A stretch of 23,888 bases of DNA from Actinomyces viscosus (GCA_943326975.2 CALPVI020000003.1:1-23888); one strand, 5' to 3'; numbered from the stretch's first letter, positions 1 through 7,090 are shown. Made by a program: numbers and translations. The notes: generated by a model from the letters alone, not told the origin.

Positions 1-153
1 CATGAATATGATCATATTGAAGGTATATTGTTTACAGACCACTTATCTGCAATTAAGAAAAAGTTAATTTCTAAAAAACTTCAAAATATTTCTAAAGGAG
101 ATGTTAATGTTGATTATAGAATGAAATTTCCAGCTGCTAAAAAAGGAAGATAG
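1..153 (+). CDS. def: Peptide deformylase, C-terminal end (5' truncated by window)
   Basis: The first 50 codons of the window are open to a TAG at 151-153 and begin with HEYDHIEGILFTD. This is the third conserved motif of peptide deformylase (HExxH plus the following hydrophobic stretch), in which the two histidines bind the catalytic metal and the glutamate acts in hydrolysis. The enzyme removes the formyl group from the N-terminal methionine of new proteins in the cytoplasm. The remaining tail is short, lysine-rich and ends KKGR, as expected for the C-terminal helix region of the family. The first two motifs lie outside the window. The next gene starts 2 bases after the stop, so the two are probably co-transcribed. 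Confidence 0.9.
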   Translation, partial: HEYDHIEGILFTDHLSAIKKKLISKKLQNISKGDVNVDYRMKFPAAKKGR

Positions 154-155
154 AT

Positions 156-716
156 ATGAAAATCAGTGTATTTTATATTGTCTTTTTTTTGTTACTAATT
201 GTAAGTTGTGCAACTGAAACAGATGGTAATCCTACAACTACTTCTATTTTGAAAGAGAAGATTATTTCATTTGAAGATTCTATAATTTCATTTCAGGATC
301 ATAACGAAAAAGTACCTCAACGATTAAATGATAGTTTGATTTCTAATCTTGTTCAATTTTATCAGAGATTTCCAAAAGATAACTCTGCTGGAAAGTGTTT
401 AGATAAAATTCAAATGTATTATTCTGGAAATGGCTTTTATTTGCTTGCTGTAAAATATGCAGATACGTTACTAAAGAACTATCCAAAATATGCAAATAGA
501 GCAATGGTTCTAGAAGGGCAAGCTGTCAATTTTGATATGTTTGTTGTTCCGAGAGATACTAATAAAGTTAAATATTATTTTAGTTTACTTTTGAAAGAAA
601 ACCCCTTGATGGATAAAGACAAAAAAAAGGGAATAGAATTAAGATTAAAGCATATAAAATTAAACTTTGAAGAATTTGTTCAATTTCAGGCATCAAATTT
701 GAAGAGTGAAAAATAG
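156..716 (+). CDS. TPR-like lipoprotein downstream of def
   Basis: A 186-residue protein with a lipoprotein signal peptide: a positive start, a hydrophobic stretch, then the lipobox IVSC with Cys18 as the predicted lipidated residue. Exact function is not recognised. After the signal there is a short in-frame duplication (IISFEDS followed by IISFQDH). The remainder looks helical, with TPR-like phrasing such as YADTLLKNYPKYANRAM and a C-terminal stretch around a second helical pair, similar to the small tetratricopeptide proteins common in Bacteroidota envelopes. It starts 2 bases after the def stop and has no promoter of its own that I can see, so it is likely expressed with def. The TPR assignment is inference from pattern; localisation to a periplasm-facing or surface membrane leaflet follows from the lipobox. 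Confidence 0.75.
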   Translation: MKISVFYIVFFLLLIVSCATETDGNPTTTSILKEKIISFEDSIISFQDHNEKVPQRLNDSLISNLVQFYQRFPKDNSAGKCLDKIQMYYSGNGFYLLAVKYADTLLKNYPKYANRAMVLEGQAVNFDMFVVPRDTNKVKYYFSLLLKENPLMDKDKKKGIELRLKHIKLNFEEFVQFQASNLKSEK

Positions 717-762
717 GGTGTTAATAATCTGTTAAACTGATGAATTATTGGATAACTCTTAT

Positions 763-770
763 TATTTTTG
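763..770 (+). promoter_or_regulatory. Predicted -7 box for the DUF1573 pair
   Basis: The octamer TATTTTTG fits the Bacteroidota sigma-A -7 consensus TAnnTTTG and lies 32 bases before the ATG at 803. No good TTTG -33 element is present at the usual 19-21 base spacing, so the call rests on the -7 box and position only. Confidence 0.45.
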
Positions 771-802
771 AATTAATTACATAACACAAACAATTACAGA
801 CC

Positions 803-1243
803 ATGAAAAAGTTATTATTTTCTTTATTATTGTTATTAGTAGGCATTTTATTTACTAACAAAGTTTCGGCTCAAATTGAAAGTGGAGCAAAAATTGATTT
901 TTCAAAAGAAACACATGATTATGGAACTATTAAATATGGTGCGGATGGAACGTGTACTTTTGAATTTAAAAATTCAGGAAATGAACCACTTATCATATCA
1001 AATGCAAAAGGATCTTGTGGATGTACAGTTCCAGTTTGGCCTAAAGAACCAATAGCTCCAGGAGCAAAAGGTGTTATTACGGTTAAATATGATACGAAAA
1101 GAGCTGGTGCAATAAATAAAACAGTTACCATTACATCCAACGCAGTTAATGAACCAAATAAGATAGTTCGAATTAAAGGAAATGTATTGCCTGCTCCAGA
1201 GGATGGAACACCTATAAACAATGCAGGACCTTCTTCTAATTAA
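803..1243 (+). CDS. Exported DUF1573 protein, first copy
   Basis: A 146-residue protein with a clear Sec signal peptide (MKKLL, then a leucine-rich core, cleavage probably near SAQ at about residue 23). The mature part is a single DUF1573 domain, an immunoglobulin-like beta fold common in Bacteroidota. Visible hallmarks are DYGTIKYG, FEFKNSGNEPLIISN, the Cys-Gly-Cys near residues 72-74, and ITVKYDTKRAGAINKTVTI. The C-terminal tail (from about residue 128) is short and Pro/Asn/Ser rich. The cellular role of DUF1573 proteins is not established; they are secreted and often lie in tandem, as here. A second copy begins 7 bases downstream. Confidence 0.85.
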   Translation: MKKLLFSLLLLLVGILFTNKVSAQIESGAKIDFSKETHDYGTIKYGADGTCTFEFKNSGNEPLIISNAKGSCGCTVPVWPKEPIAPGAKGVITVKYDTKRAGAINKTVTITSNAVNEPNKIVRIKGNVLPAPEDGTPINNAGPSSN

Positions 1244-1250
1244 TTCATCA

Positions 1251-1640
1251 ATGTTCAAAAAAAATATACTTTTTATTTTTTTATTTCTAAACTCCGCATT
1301 TTGTTTTACTCAAAATGCGGAGTTTAGCATTAAAGAGGGGGTAAAGAAATTTGGATCGGTTAAAGAGGGCGAAATAATAGAGCATGTTTATGAATTTAAA
1401 AACACGGGTAATTCACCTTTAATAATATCGGATTACTCAGTAGCTTGTAAATGCACTCAAGTGTTCTTTTCAAAGGAGCCATTACTTCCCAATCAAACAG
1501 GTCAAGTTAAAATTGTTTTCGACACAAAAGGTAAGTATTTACATCAAGATAGAATTGTATATCTATTTGTAAACACAAAAAAGAAAATAGTGAAACTTAG
1601 ATTTAAAGTATATGTGATTCCTAATGAAAAAAAAGATTAA
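1251..1640 (+). CDS. Exported DUF1573 protein, second diverged copy
   Basis: The ATG at 1251 gives a 129-residue protein beginning MFKKNILFIFLF, a standard signal peptide; an in-frame ATG at 1221 lies inside the preceding gene and would put extra residues before the signal, so it is rejected. The domain matches the first copy in layout (FGSVKEGE, YEFKNTGNSPLIISD, KEPLLPNQTGQVKIVFDTKG) but is clearly diverged; the cysteine motif is Cys-Lys-Cys instead of Cys-Gly-Cys. The 7-base gap to the previous stop indicates one transcript. Oddly, codons 13-26, spanning the signal-peptide cleavage region, form a perfect 17-bp hairpin. Function unknown. Confidence 0.82.
   Translation: MFKKNILFIFLFLNSAFCFTQNAEFSIKEGVKKFGSVKEGEIIEHVYEFKNTGNSPLIISDYSVACKCTQVFFSKEPLLPNQTGQVKIVFDTKGKYLHQDRIVYLFVNTKKKIVKLRFKVYVIPNEKKD
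1287..1327 (+). repeat. Perfect 17-bp inverted repeat inside the second DUF1573 gene
   Basis: The arm CTAAACTCCGCATTTTG at 1287-1303 is exactly complementary to 1311-1327, with a 7-base loop (TTTTACT). It lies 36 bases after the start codon of the second DUF1573 gene. No T-run follows the right arm (the next bases are CATTAAAGAGGG), so it does not look like an ordinary terminator. In the mRNA it would fold strongly close to the start and could lower or regulate translation of the second gene, or stabilise a processed upstream message. Confidence 0.85.
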
Positions 1641-1719
1641 TATTTAACTACTAAGTAAAAATAAGTATTAAAAATTATTATTTTTTATGAACATTAAATT
1701 AAGGCCATCTTTTTTTTAC

Positions 1720-1727
1720 TAATTTTG
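1720..1727 (+). promoter_or_regulatory. Predicted -7 box for the SPOR-barrel gene
   Basis: TAATTTTG matches TAnnTTTG exactly, 62 bases before the ATG at 1790, in a 149-base gap with no other gene. The -33 region is not convincing. The predicted leader carries a nearly perfect AT-rich inverted repeat at 1750-1770 (CTTGA-A-TTTTT then AAAAATCAAG, one bulged A). Confidence 0.5.
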
Positions 1728-1789
1728 ATTCATCATTAAATTCACAACTCTTGAATTTTTAAAAATCAAGAAAAAAAATATAAAATATT

Positions 1790-2974
1790 ATGTACAAATT
1801 ATTACTTGTAGCTTTTTTTTCAACTTCAATCATATTTGCTCAAGAAGAAGATAAATCAAAACCATATAATCAATTTTCAATTGATGGAGGTATTGGGTTA
1901 AATAAGGGATTGAAATCATTTACTAATGGTTATTCTTCAAAATTAAGCCCGATTAGTTTGAATCTAGGTGTAAGATACATGTTCAATCAAAAGTTTGGTT
2001 TAAAATTGGATATGGGATATGATAATTTGATGAAATCAAGTTCAAGTTTAGACTATACTTCTCAATACACAAGAGGTTCAATTCAAGGTGTAGTTAATTT
2101 AGCTACCATATTTAATTTTAATAAATTCACAACCAATTTTGGTTTATTAGGTCATTTAGGTACTGGTTTTTCTGCATTGTGTGGTAAAGATTTTGGTTTA
2201 ATTAAGAAAGCTGATAATACAATTAATTTAATTGTTGGACTTACTCCTCAATATAAAATTAACGAACGTGTTGCAGTGTATTTGGATCTTGCCTATACGT
2301 CTAATTTGATGTCTGATTATAATTACGATTTAAAATCAAGAATTTCACCTTCACCTCAAAAGTCGGTTACCTCATTGTTTAATACAACGATAGGAGTATC
2401 ATATAAAATAGGAAAAGCTGAAAAACATTATGATTGGATAATGAAGAAAGTAGTTCCTGTTCAAGATACTGTTAAACCTGTTTCAACAAGCATTCAAGAT
2501 ACAGTTAAAGAATCTGTTAAAACTGTTCCTTCAGAGCCAGGAGTAAATAAACAAGAGTTTAATGAGGATACATTAAATGTTGGTAAGACTATTGAAACGA
2601 TTAAAAATGTAGAGGGTAAACCAGTTAAGACTGTTGTTCAAGTTAATGAAAACACTCAGTCAATTAATGGTATGAATGGATTGTTCTATACTGTTCAGAT
2701 TGGTGCTTATAATTATTATATGAAAGTTGAAAGTCATAAAAAATTAGAAAGTGTTTATATGATTACTTTACCGGATGGAAAAGTTAGATTCTGTACAGGT
2801 GTTTTTGCAAATGAAAAAGATGCTTATCAATTACTGTATAAAGCTAGAGAGTTAGGTTTCTCAGATGCATTCTTGACAGCTTATTATAATGGTATTAGAA
2901 TACCTGTATTTAAAGCTAGAGAGTTATTGAGGCAGAATGGTCCTGGTATAATTGATCCAAAAGCAATTAAATAA
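1790..2974 (+). CDS. Outer-membrane beta-barrel protein with C-terminal SPOR-like domain
   Basis: A 394-residue protein with a signal peptide cleaved near FAQ (about residue 18). Residues ~25-210 show alternating hydrophobic beta strands with repeated Tyr/Phe/Asn (for example LNLGVRYMFNQKFGLKLDMGYD, VAVYLDLAYTSNL), typical of a small eight-strand OmpA/OmpX-like barrel. Residues ~215-290 are a hydrophilic Thr/Val/Pro/Lys linker with a repeated QDTVK unit (about 2462 and 2495). Residues ~298-370 (YTVQIGAYN ... RFCTGVFANEKDA ... GFSDAFLTAYYNG) match the SPOR-like module frequent in Bacteroidota, which in SPOR proteins binds glycan strands of peptidoglycan. I infer an outer-membrane protein anchored to, or sensing, the cell wall. 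It is monocistronic, with its own promoter and a strong terminator after it. Confidence 0.72.
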   Translation: MYKLLLVAFFSTSIIFAQEEDKSKPYNQFSIDGGIGLNKGLKSFTNGYSSKLSPISLNLGVRYMFNQKFGLKLDMGYDNLMKSSSSLDYTSQYTRGSIQGVVNLATIFNFNKFTTNFGLLGHLGTGFSALCGKDFGLIKKADNTINLIVGLTPQYKINERVAVYLDLAYTSNLMSDYNYDLKSRISPSPQKSVTSLFNTTIGVSYKIGKAEKHYDWIMKKVVPVQDTVKPVSTSIQDTVKESVKTVPSEPGVNKQEFNEDTLNVGKTIETIKNVEGKPVKTVVQVNENTQSINGMNGLFYTVQIGAYNYYMKVESHKKLESVYMITLPDGKVRFCTGVFANEKDAYQLLYKARELGFSDAFLTAYYNGIRIPVFKARELLRQNGPGIIDPKAIK

Positions 2975-3001
2975 ATTAGTATAGTTTATTAAAAAACAGA
3001 A

Positions 3002-3031
3002 AGAGGGTAACTTTGGTTATCCTCTTTTTTT
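3002..3031 (+). terminator. Rho-independent terminator after the SPOR-barrel gene
   Basis: Ten-base-pair stem 3002-3011 / 3016-3025 (AGAGGGTAAC with GTTATCCTCT, one G-T pair), loop TTTG, then six T. It begins 27 bases after the stop at 2974. Confidence 0.85.
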
Positions 3032-3051
3032 CTGCCATTTTGAATGAATGG

Positions 3052-3084
3052 TTGTAAAGTATTATGTCAACTTGTCTTATTTTG
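3052..3084 (+). promoter_or_regulatory. Possible promoter for grpE-dnaJ
   Basis: TTG at 3052-3054 and TATTTTG at 3078-3084 resemble the -33 and -7 boxes, the latter one base shorter than TAnnTTTG. They lie 47 bases before the grpE ATG. No CIRCE-type inverted repeat for an HrcA repressor is visible here. Confidence 0.35.
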
Positions 3085-3131
3085 GAACGTGGCAAAATCT
3101 TTGATTAAAAGAATTTATCAAAATTATAAAT

Positions 3132-3686
3132 ATGTCTGAAGAAAAAGAATTGAATAATGAGCATGAAATTCATGTAAATGAAGAAGTAAAAGATAATGTT
3201 GAAGAAACTTTGAGTTCTGAAGAAAAAATAACTGAAAATGTTGAGTTAACTTGGGAAGATAAGTACAATGATGTTAATGATAGATTTTTACGTTTGTATG
3301 CAGAATTTGATAATTTCAGAAGACGAACAAACAAAGAAAAATCAGATTTAATAATAAATGCAGGAGCAAGTGTGTTAAAAGACATGCTTCCTGTTTTAGA
3401 TGATTTTGAAAGAGCTATTTCAAACAATGAAACTTCTGAAGATTTAACAGGTGTAAAAGAAGGTTTTATTTTAATTTATAATAAGTTTAAAAACACACTT
3501 GAATCAAAAGGTTTAAAACCGATGGTTTCAAAAGGTGAAGTTTTTGATTCTGAATTACATGAGGCAATTGCTAATGTACCTGCACCATCTAAAAAAGAGG
3601 TGGGCAAAGTGATTGATGATGTTGAGAAAGGATATTTGTTAAATGATAAAGTTGTCCGATTTGCAAAAGTAGTCGTAGGACAATAA
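3132..3686 (+). CDS. grpE: Nucleotide exchange factor GrpE
   Basis: GrpE releases ADP from DnaK and so drives the cytoplasmic Hsp70 cycle. At 184 residues the length is normal. Residues 1-40 are a very acidic, Glu-rich disordered tail; residues ~40-95 are the long dimerising helix (WEDKYNDVNDRFLRLYAEFDNFRRRTNKEK is the conserved core); the C-terminal beta domain contains LKPMVSKGEVFDSELHEAI and ends with the family signature GYLLNDKVVRFAKVVVGQ. It is followed 25 bases later by dnaJ, its functional partner. dnaK is not in this window, as is common when grpE-dnaJ form a separate operon. Confidence 0.96.
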   Translation: MSEEKELNNEHEIHVNEEVKDNVEETLSSEEKITENVELTWEDKYNDVNDRFLRLYAEFDNFRRRTNKEKSDLIINAGASVLKDMLPVLDDFERAISNNETSEDLTGVKEGFILIYNKFKNTLESKGLKPMVSKGEVFDSELHEAIANVPAPSKKEVGKVIDDVEKGYLLNDKVVRFAKVVVGQ

Positions 3687-3711
3687 TTTTTTATGTTTCA
3701 ATCACAGAAAG

Positions 3712-4830
3712 ATGAGTAACAAAAGAGATTTTTATGAAGTTTTAGGTGTATCGAAAAATGCAAATGAGGCTGAAATAAAAAAAGCATATCGTAAAATGGC
3801 AATTAAATATCATCCGGATAAAAACCCTGATGATAAAGCTGCTGAAGAGAAATTTAAAGAAGCTGCTGAAGCATACGAAGTATTAAGTGATGCTGATAAA
3901 AGAAGCCGTTACGATCGTTTTGGTCATGCTGGAATGGGTGGTGCTGGTGGTTTTGGCGGAGGAATGGATATGGACGATATCTTTTCTCAGTTCGGTGACG
4001 TTTTCGGTGGCGCTTTTGGTGGAGGTAGTTTTGGTGGAAGCCGTGGAGGTGGAGGATCAAGAACTGCTAGAGGTACTAATTTGAGAGTTAAAATGAAATT
4101 AACTCTAGAAGAAATTGCTGAGGGAGTAACTAAAAAAATTAAAGTAAATAAATTAGTTAATGCTGATGGAGTTACATATAAAAGTTGTTCAACTTGTAAT
4201 GGATCTGGAAGAATTACTAGGGTAGCTCAAACTTTTTTAGGTGCTATGCAAACTCAGTCAACTTGTCATAGTTGCCAAGGTGCTGGTAAAATGATTGATA
4301 AAAGACCTTCTGATGCAGATGCTCAAGGATTAAAGCGTCAAGAAGAAGTGATTGAGGTACAGATTCCTGCTGGAGTTGAAGAAGGTATGCAATTAAGTGT
4401 AACTGGTAAAGGAAATGCTGGACCTTTTAATGGGATGCCTGGAGATTTAATTGTTGTGATTGAAGAAATTCCTCACGAAGAATTAAGACGTGAAGGAGAG
4501 AATATTCATTATGAAGCTTTTGTAAATTTTGTTGATGCAGTTTTAGGGGAGTCTATCGAAATACCAACAATTGGTGGAAAGGCTAAAATAAAAATTGAAC
4601 CAGGTACTCAAAGTGGAAAGATGTTAAGACTGAAAGGCAAAGGATTACCTGTTCTTCAACGTCATGGACATGGTGATTTATTTGTACATATAAATGTTTG
4701 GACTCCTAAAAAAGTATCAAAAGAAGAAAGGGACTTATTGGAGAAATTGAAAGAAAGTGACAATTTTAAACCAAGCCCAGACGGAAATGAAAAAGGATTT
4801 TTTCAAAGAGTAAAGGACATGTTTCAATAA
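3712..4830 (+). CDS. dnaJ: Chaperone DnaJ with a reduced zinc domain
   Basis: Hsp40 co-chaperone that delivers substrates to DnaK and stimulates its ATPase. At 372 residues it has the J domain at ~5-70 with the essential HPD (YHPDKNPDD), a glycine/phenylalanine-rich region at ~70-125 containing DIFSQFGDVFGG, then two beta-sandwich substrate domains and a C-terminal dimerisation segment ending FFQRVKDMF. The zinc region shows only two CxxCxGxG motifs (CSTCNGSG near residue 159 and CHSCQGAG near 184) instead of the four of E. coli DnaJ. By spacing they correspond to motifs 2 and 3, i.e. zinc centre II; the motif 1 and 4 positions read GVTYK and DADAQG. From memory this two-motif form is shared by flavobacterial DnaJ proteins, so it is probably lineage-specific and not a defect. 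Confidence 0.95.
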   Translation: MSNKRDFYEVLGVSKNANEAEIKKAYRKMAIKYHPDKNPDDKAAEEKFKEAAEAYEVLSDADKRSRYDRFGHAGMGGAGGFGGGMDMDDIFSQFGDVFGGAFGGGSFGGSRGGGGSRTARGTNLRVKMKLTLEEIAEGVTKKIKVNKLVNADGVTYKSCSTCNGSGRITRVAQTFLGAMQTQSTCHSCQGAGKMIDKRPSDADAQGLKRQEEVIEVQIPAGVEEGMQLSVTGKGNAGPFNGMPGDLIVVIEEIPHEELRREGENIHYEAFVNFVDAVLGESIEIPTIGGKAKIKIEPGTQSGKMLRLKGKGLPVLQRHGHGDLFVHINVWTPKKVSKEERDLLEKLKESDNFKPSPDGNEKGFFQRVKDMFQ

Positions 4831-4845
4831 ATAATACTTAATTTT

Positions 4846-4876
4846 AAAAGGCTTTGAATTTCAAAGCCTTTTTTTT
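4846..4876 (+). terminator. Rho-independent terminator after dnaJ
   Basis: Stem GGCTTTGA / TCAAAGCC (4850-4857 with 4861-4868) extended by four A-T pairs, 3-base loop, and a run of T to 4876. The next start codon is only 8 bases beyond it, so the terminator abuts the CPBP protease gene. Confidence 0.9.
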
Positions 4877-4884
4877 GTTTGATT

Positions 4885-5802
4885 ATGTTTTTTATTTCGA
4901 ATTCTATTCATGAAGAGGGAAGTTCTAGAAAGTATTTCTTCACTCTTTTATTAGTTGTTTCAAGTTTTATTACTTTGGGACAGCTTCCGTTATTATTTAT
5001 TCAAAATTATATAACAAATAAAAACCCGAATGTTATTGATCTGAATGATCTATTAAATGTTATAGGTTATAATTCGTTTTTCGCGTTAATTCTATTTCCT
5101 TTTTTTGTTGCTTTATTTGTTTTACTTATTTGTATTAAGTATATACATAAAAGACCTTTGTTAAGCTATTTTACTGCAAGGCTAAAATTTGATTGGGCTA
5201 GATTCTTTTTTAGTTTCATTTTGTGGGGAGGAATAAGTTTTGTTTTTTTAGTGATAATGTTGTTTTCTGGTGCATCAATAGATTTTCAATTTGATATAAT
5301 TAAATTCTCGATTCTTTGTTTGCTATCATTTACATTATTAGTCTTTCAAACTTTTTTCGAAGAAGTTTTTTTTAGAGGTTATATATTACAAGCAATTTTT
5401 AAGTTGTTTAAAAATGGTGGGGTGAGTGTCGTTTTTGTTGGTGTATTGTTTGGTATGCTTCATTCGTCTAATCCTGAAGTAGAGGCACTTGGTCCTTATT
5501 TAATATTGTATTATATTTTCAGTGGAATATTTCTTTCGTTGGTTGTTTTGTTTGACGATGGATTAGAATTGTCTTTTGGTTATCATGCTGTTAATAATAT
5601 TTTTGCAGCTATTATTTTAACAAATGATTGGCAAGCATTTAGGACAGATGCATTATTTGTTGATTTAAGTCCGGCTGCATTTGGCTTGGAAAATATACTA
5701 ACGATTATTTTGATTCAGCCATTAATGCTTTTCATTTTTGCAAAAAAATATAAATGGACGAATTGGAGAGAAAAAATAAAACATTTTAAAAGTATAAAAT
5801 GA
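4885..5802 (+). CDS. CPBP family intramembrane metalloprotease
   Basis: The ATG at 4885 gives 305 residues (an in-frame TTG at 4879 is next to the terminator T-run and is less likely). It is a multi-pass membrane protein with about eight hydrophobic segments. The CPBP (CAAX protease and bacteriocin-processing) signature is complete: the glutamate pair and arginine in FFEEVFFRGYILQ, the histidine of FGMLHSSNPE, and HAVNN in FGYHAVNNIFAA. These residues form the catalytic centre in the Rce1-like fold. Substrates are unknown; bacterial members process peptides or act in self-immunity. Its stop overlaps the cinA start (ATGA at 5799-5802), implying translational coupling. It starts 8 bases after the dnaJ terminator, so it needs either read-through or a promoter overlapping the hairpin. 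Confidence 0.88.
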   Translation: MFFISNSIHEEGSSRKYFFTLLLVVSSFITLGQLPLLFIQNYITNKNPNVIDLNDLLNVIGYNSFFALILFPFFVALFVLLICIKYIHKRPLLSYFTARLKFDWARFFFSFILWGGISFVFLVIMLFSGASIDFQFDIIKFSILCLLSFTLLVFQTFFEEVFFRGYILQAIFKLFKNGGVSVVFVGVLFGMLHSSNPEVEALGPYLILYYIFSGIFLSLVVLFDDGLELSFGYHAVNNIFAAIILTNDWQAFRTDALFVDLSPAAFGLENILTIILIQPLMLFIFAKKYKWTNWREKIKHFKSIK

Positions 5803-7052
5803 AGGCAGAATTAATAAGTATTGGTGATGAATTATTGATTGGTCAAACAGTTAATACAAATGTTGCTTGGTTAGGTATGCAATTGTCTTTAATGGGTATT
5901 TCAGTAGTTCGTTCCCTGTCAATTCAAGATGATGAGAGTGAAATCTTCAATGCTATTGATGAATCATTAACTAATGTTGATTTAGTAATTGTAACGGGTG
6001 GATTAGGTCCAACAAAGGATGATATAACGAAACATGTTTTATGTCGTTATTTTCAAACTGAGTTAGTAATTAATGATCAGGTATTAGAAAGAGTGACAAA
6101 ATTTTTTAAGGATAGAGGAAGAGAAATGTTGGATGTAAATATTCAGCAAGCTGCTTTGCCAAAAGATACTTTTGTTTTAGATAATCTTCAAGGTACTGCA
6201 TCTGGTATGTGGTTTGAAAAGAATGGAAAAGTGCTAATTAGTTTACCTGGGGTGCCTTATGAGATGAAAGGTATTATGGAACAATTTGGATTTGATAAAA
6301 TCAAAAAATATTTTAAAACATCCTCTATTTATCATCAATCTGTTCTTTTGCAAGGTATTGGAGAATCTTTTCTCGCAGAAAGAATGAAGGAATGGGAAGA
6401 TGATATCCGAAATTCAGGTTTAGGTTTGGCTTACCTGCCTTCAGTAGGTAATTTGAAACTAAGAATAACATCTTTCAAAGGTGGTGATGATAGAGATAAA
6501 ATAGAAAATTATTTTCAACAATTACGCATAAAGCTTCCTCAATATGTTTATGGCAAAGGAGATGATACTTTAAGTGGTGTTGTTGGTGAAATTTTGAAAA
6601 GTAGGGGGCTTACAATTGGAACAGTTGAAAGTTGTACAGGCGGATCTTTAGCACATTTAATTGTTTCTTCACCAGGGGCATCTAACTATTTCAAAGGAAG
6701 TTTTTTGACATATAGTAGTGAGTTGAAAGAAAAGCTAGTAGATGTTAAAAGGACCCTAATTGAACAATTTGGAGTAGTTAGTCAAGAGGTTGTAGAAGCT
6801 ATGGCTATAAATGGTATGCATAAATTGGGGGTAGATGTATGTTTATCTACAACTGGTATTGCAGGTCCTGACGGTGGTTCTGACGATGTGCCGGTAGGTA
6901 CTGTTTGGATTGGAATTGCAATTAAAGGTGAAGTTACAGCTTATAAATTTCAATTTGGAAATAATCGAGAGAGAAATATACAATTAGCTAATTTATCAGT
7001 GTTAAACTTACTGAGATGTAGGCTGTTAGAAATTAGTGTAGAAAAAAAATAA
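5799..7052 (+). CDS. cinA: CinA family protein, nicotinamide-nucleotide amidohydrolase type
   Basis: A 417-residue, two-domain protein. Residues 1-170 are the molybdopterin-binding-like (MoCF/COG1058) domain with AELISIGDELLIGQ and VTGGLGPTKDDIT, associated with ADP-ribose pyrophosphatase activity in studied homologues. Residues ~255-410 are the CinA C-terminal domain with VESCTGGSLAHLIVSSPGASNYF and STTGIAGPDGG, the region that deamidates nicotinamide mononucleotide (PncC activity) in pyridine nucleotide recycling. Length and both motif sets are normal. The start overlaps the upstream protease stop by 4 bases. Linkage of cinA just before rpmB-rpmG-DUF4295-ftsY is, from memory, common in Bacteroidota. 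Any competence role is historical annotation and not shown here. Confidence 0.94.
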   Translation: MKAELISIGDELLIGQTVNTNVAWLGMQLSLMGISVVRSLSIQDDESEIFNAIDESLTNVDLVIVTGGLGPTKDDITKHVLCRYFQTELVINDQVLERVTKFFKDRGREMLDVNIQQAALPKDTFVLDNLQGTASGMWFEKNGKVLISLPGVPYEMKGIMEQFGFDKIKKYFKTSSIYHQSVLLQGIGESFLAERMKEWEDDIRNSGLGLAYLPSVGNLKLRITSFKGGDDRDKIENYFQQLRIKLPQYVYGKGDDTLSGVVGEILKSRGLTIGTVESCTGGSLAHLIVSSPGASNYFKGSFLTYSSELKEKLVDVKRTLIEQFGVVSQEVVEAMAINGMHKLGVDVCLSTTGIAGPDGGSDDVPVGTVWIGIAIKGEVTAYKFQFGNNRERNIQLANLSVLNLLRCRLLEISVEKK

Positions 7053-7058
7053 AAAACA

Positions 7059-7090
7059 TTTGTGTATTCGGTAAAAAATAACTTACTTTG
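7059..7090 (+). promoter_or_regulatory. Promoter of the rpmB-rpmG-DUF4295 unit
   Basis: TTTG at 7059-7062 and TACTTTG at 7084-7090, spaced 21 bases, fit the Bacteroidota -33/-7 pattern (the -7 box one base short). The predicted leader to the ATG at 7127 is about 30 bases. The element overlaps a stretch also seen upstream of the 94-residue protein gene (see findings). Confidence 0.6.

Noticed and set aside
1221..1250. Earlier ATG for the second DUF1573 gene
   Set aside because: It lies in the coding part of the first gene and would place ten extra residues before a standard signal peptide; the ATG at 1251 fits better.
919..1258. Two minus-strand open frames opposite the first DUF1573 gene
   Set aside because: They are antisense shadows of a clear exported protein; neither shows a domain, signal peptide or start region.
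3060..3131. CIRCE/HrcA operator before grpE
   Set aside because: No TTAGCACTC-type inverted repeat is present in the gap.
3887..4084. Overlapping frame in the Gly/Phe-rich part of dnaJ
   Set aside because: Frame shadow caused by glycine-rich codons; the dnaJ frame is complete and conserved.
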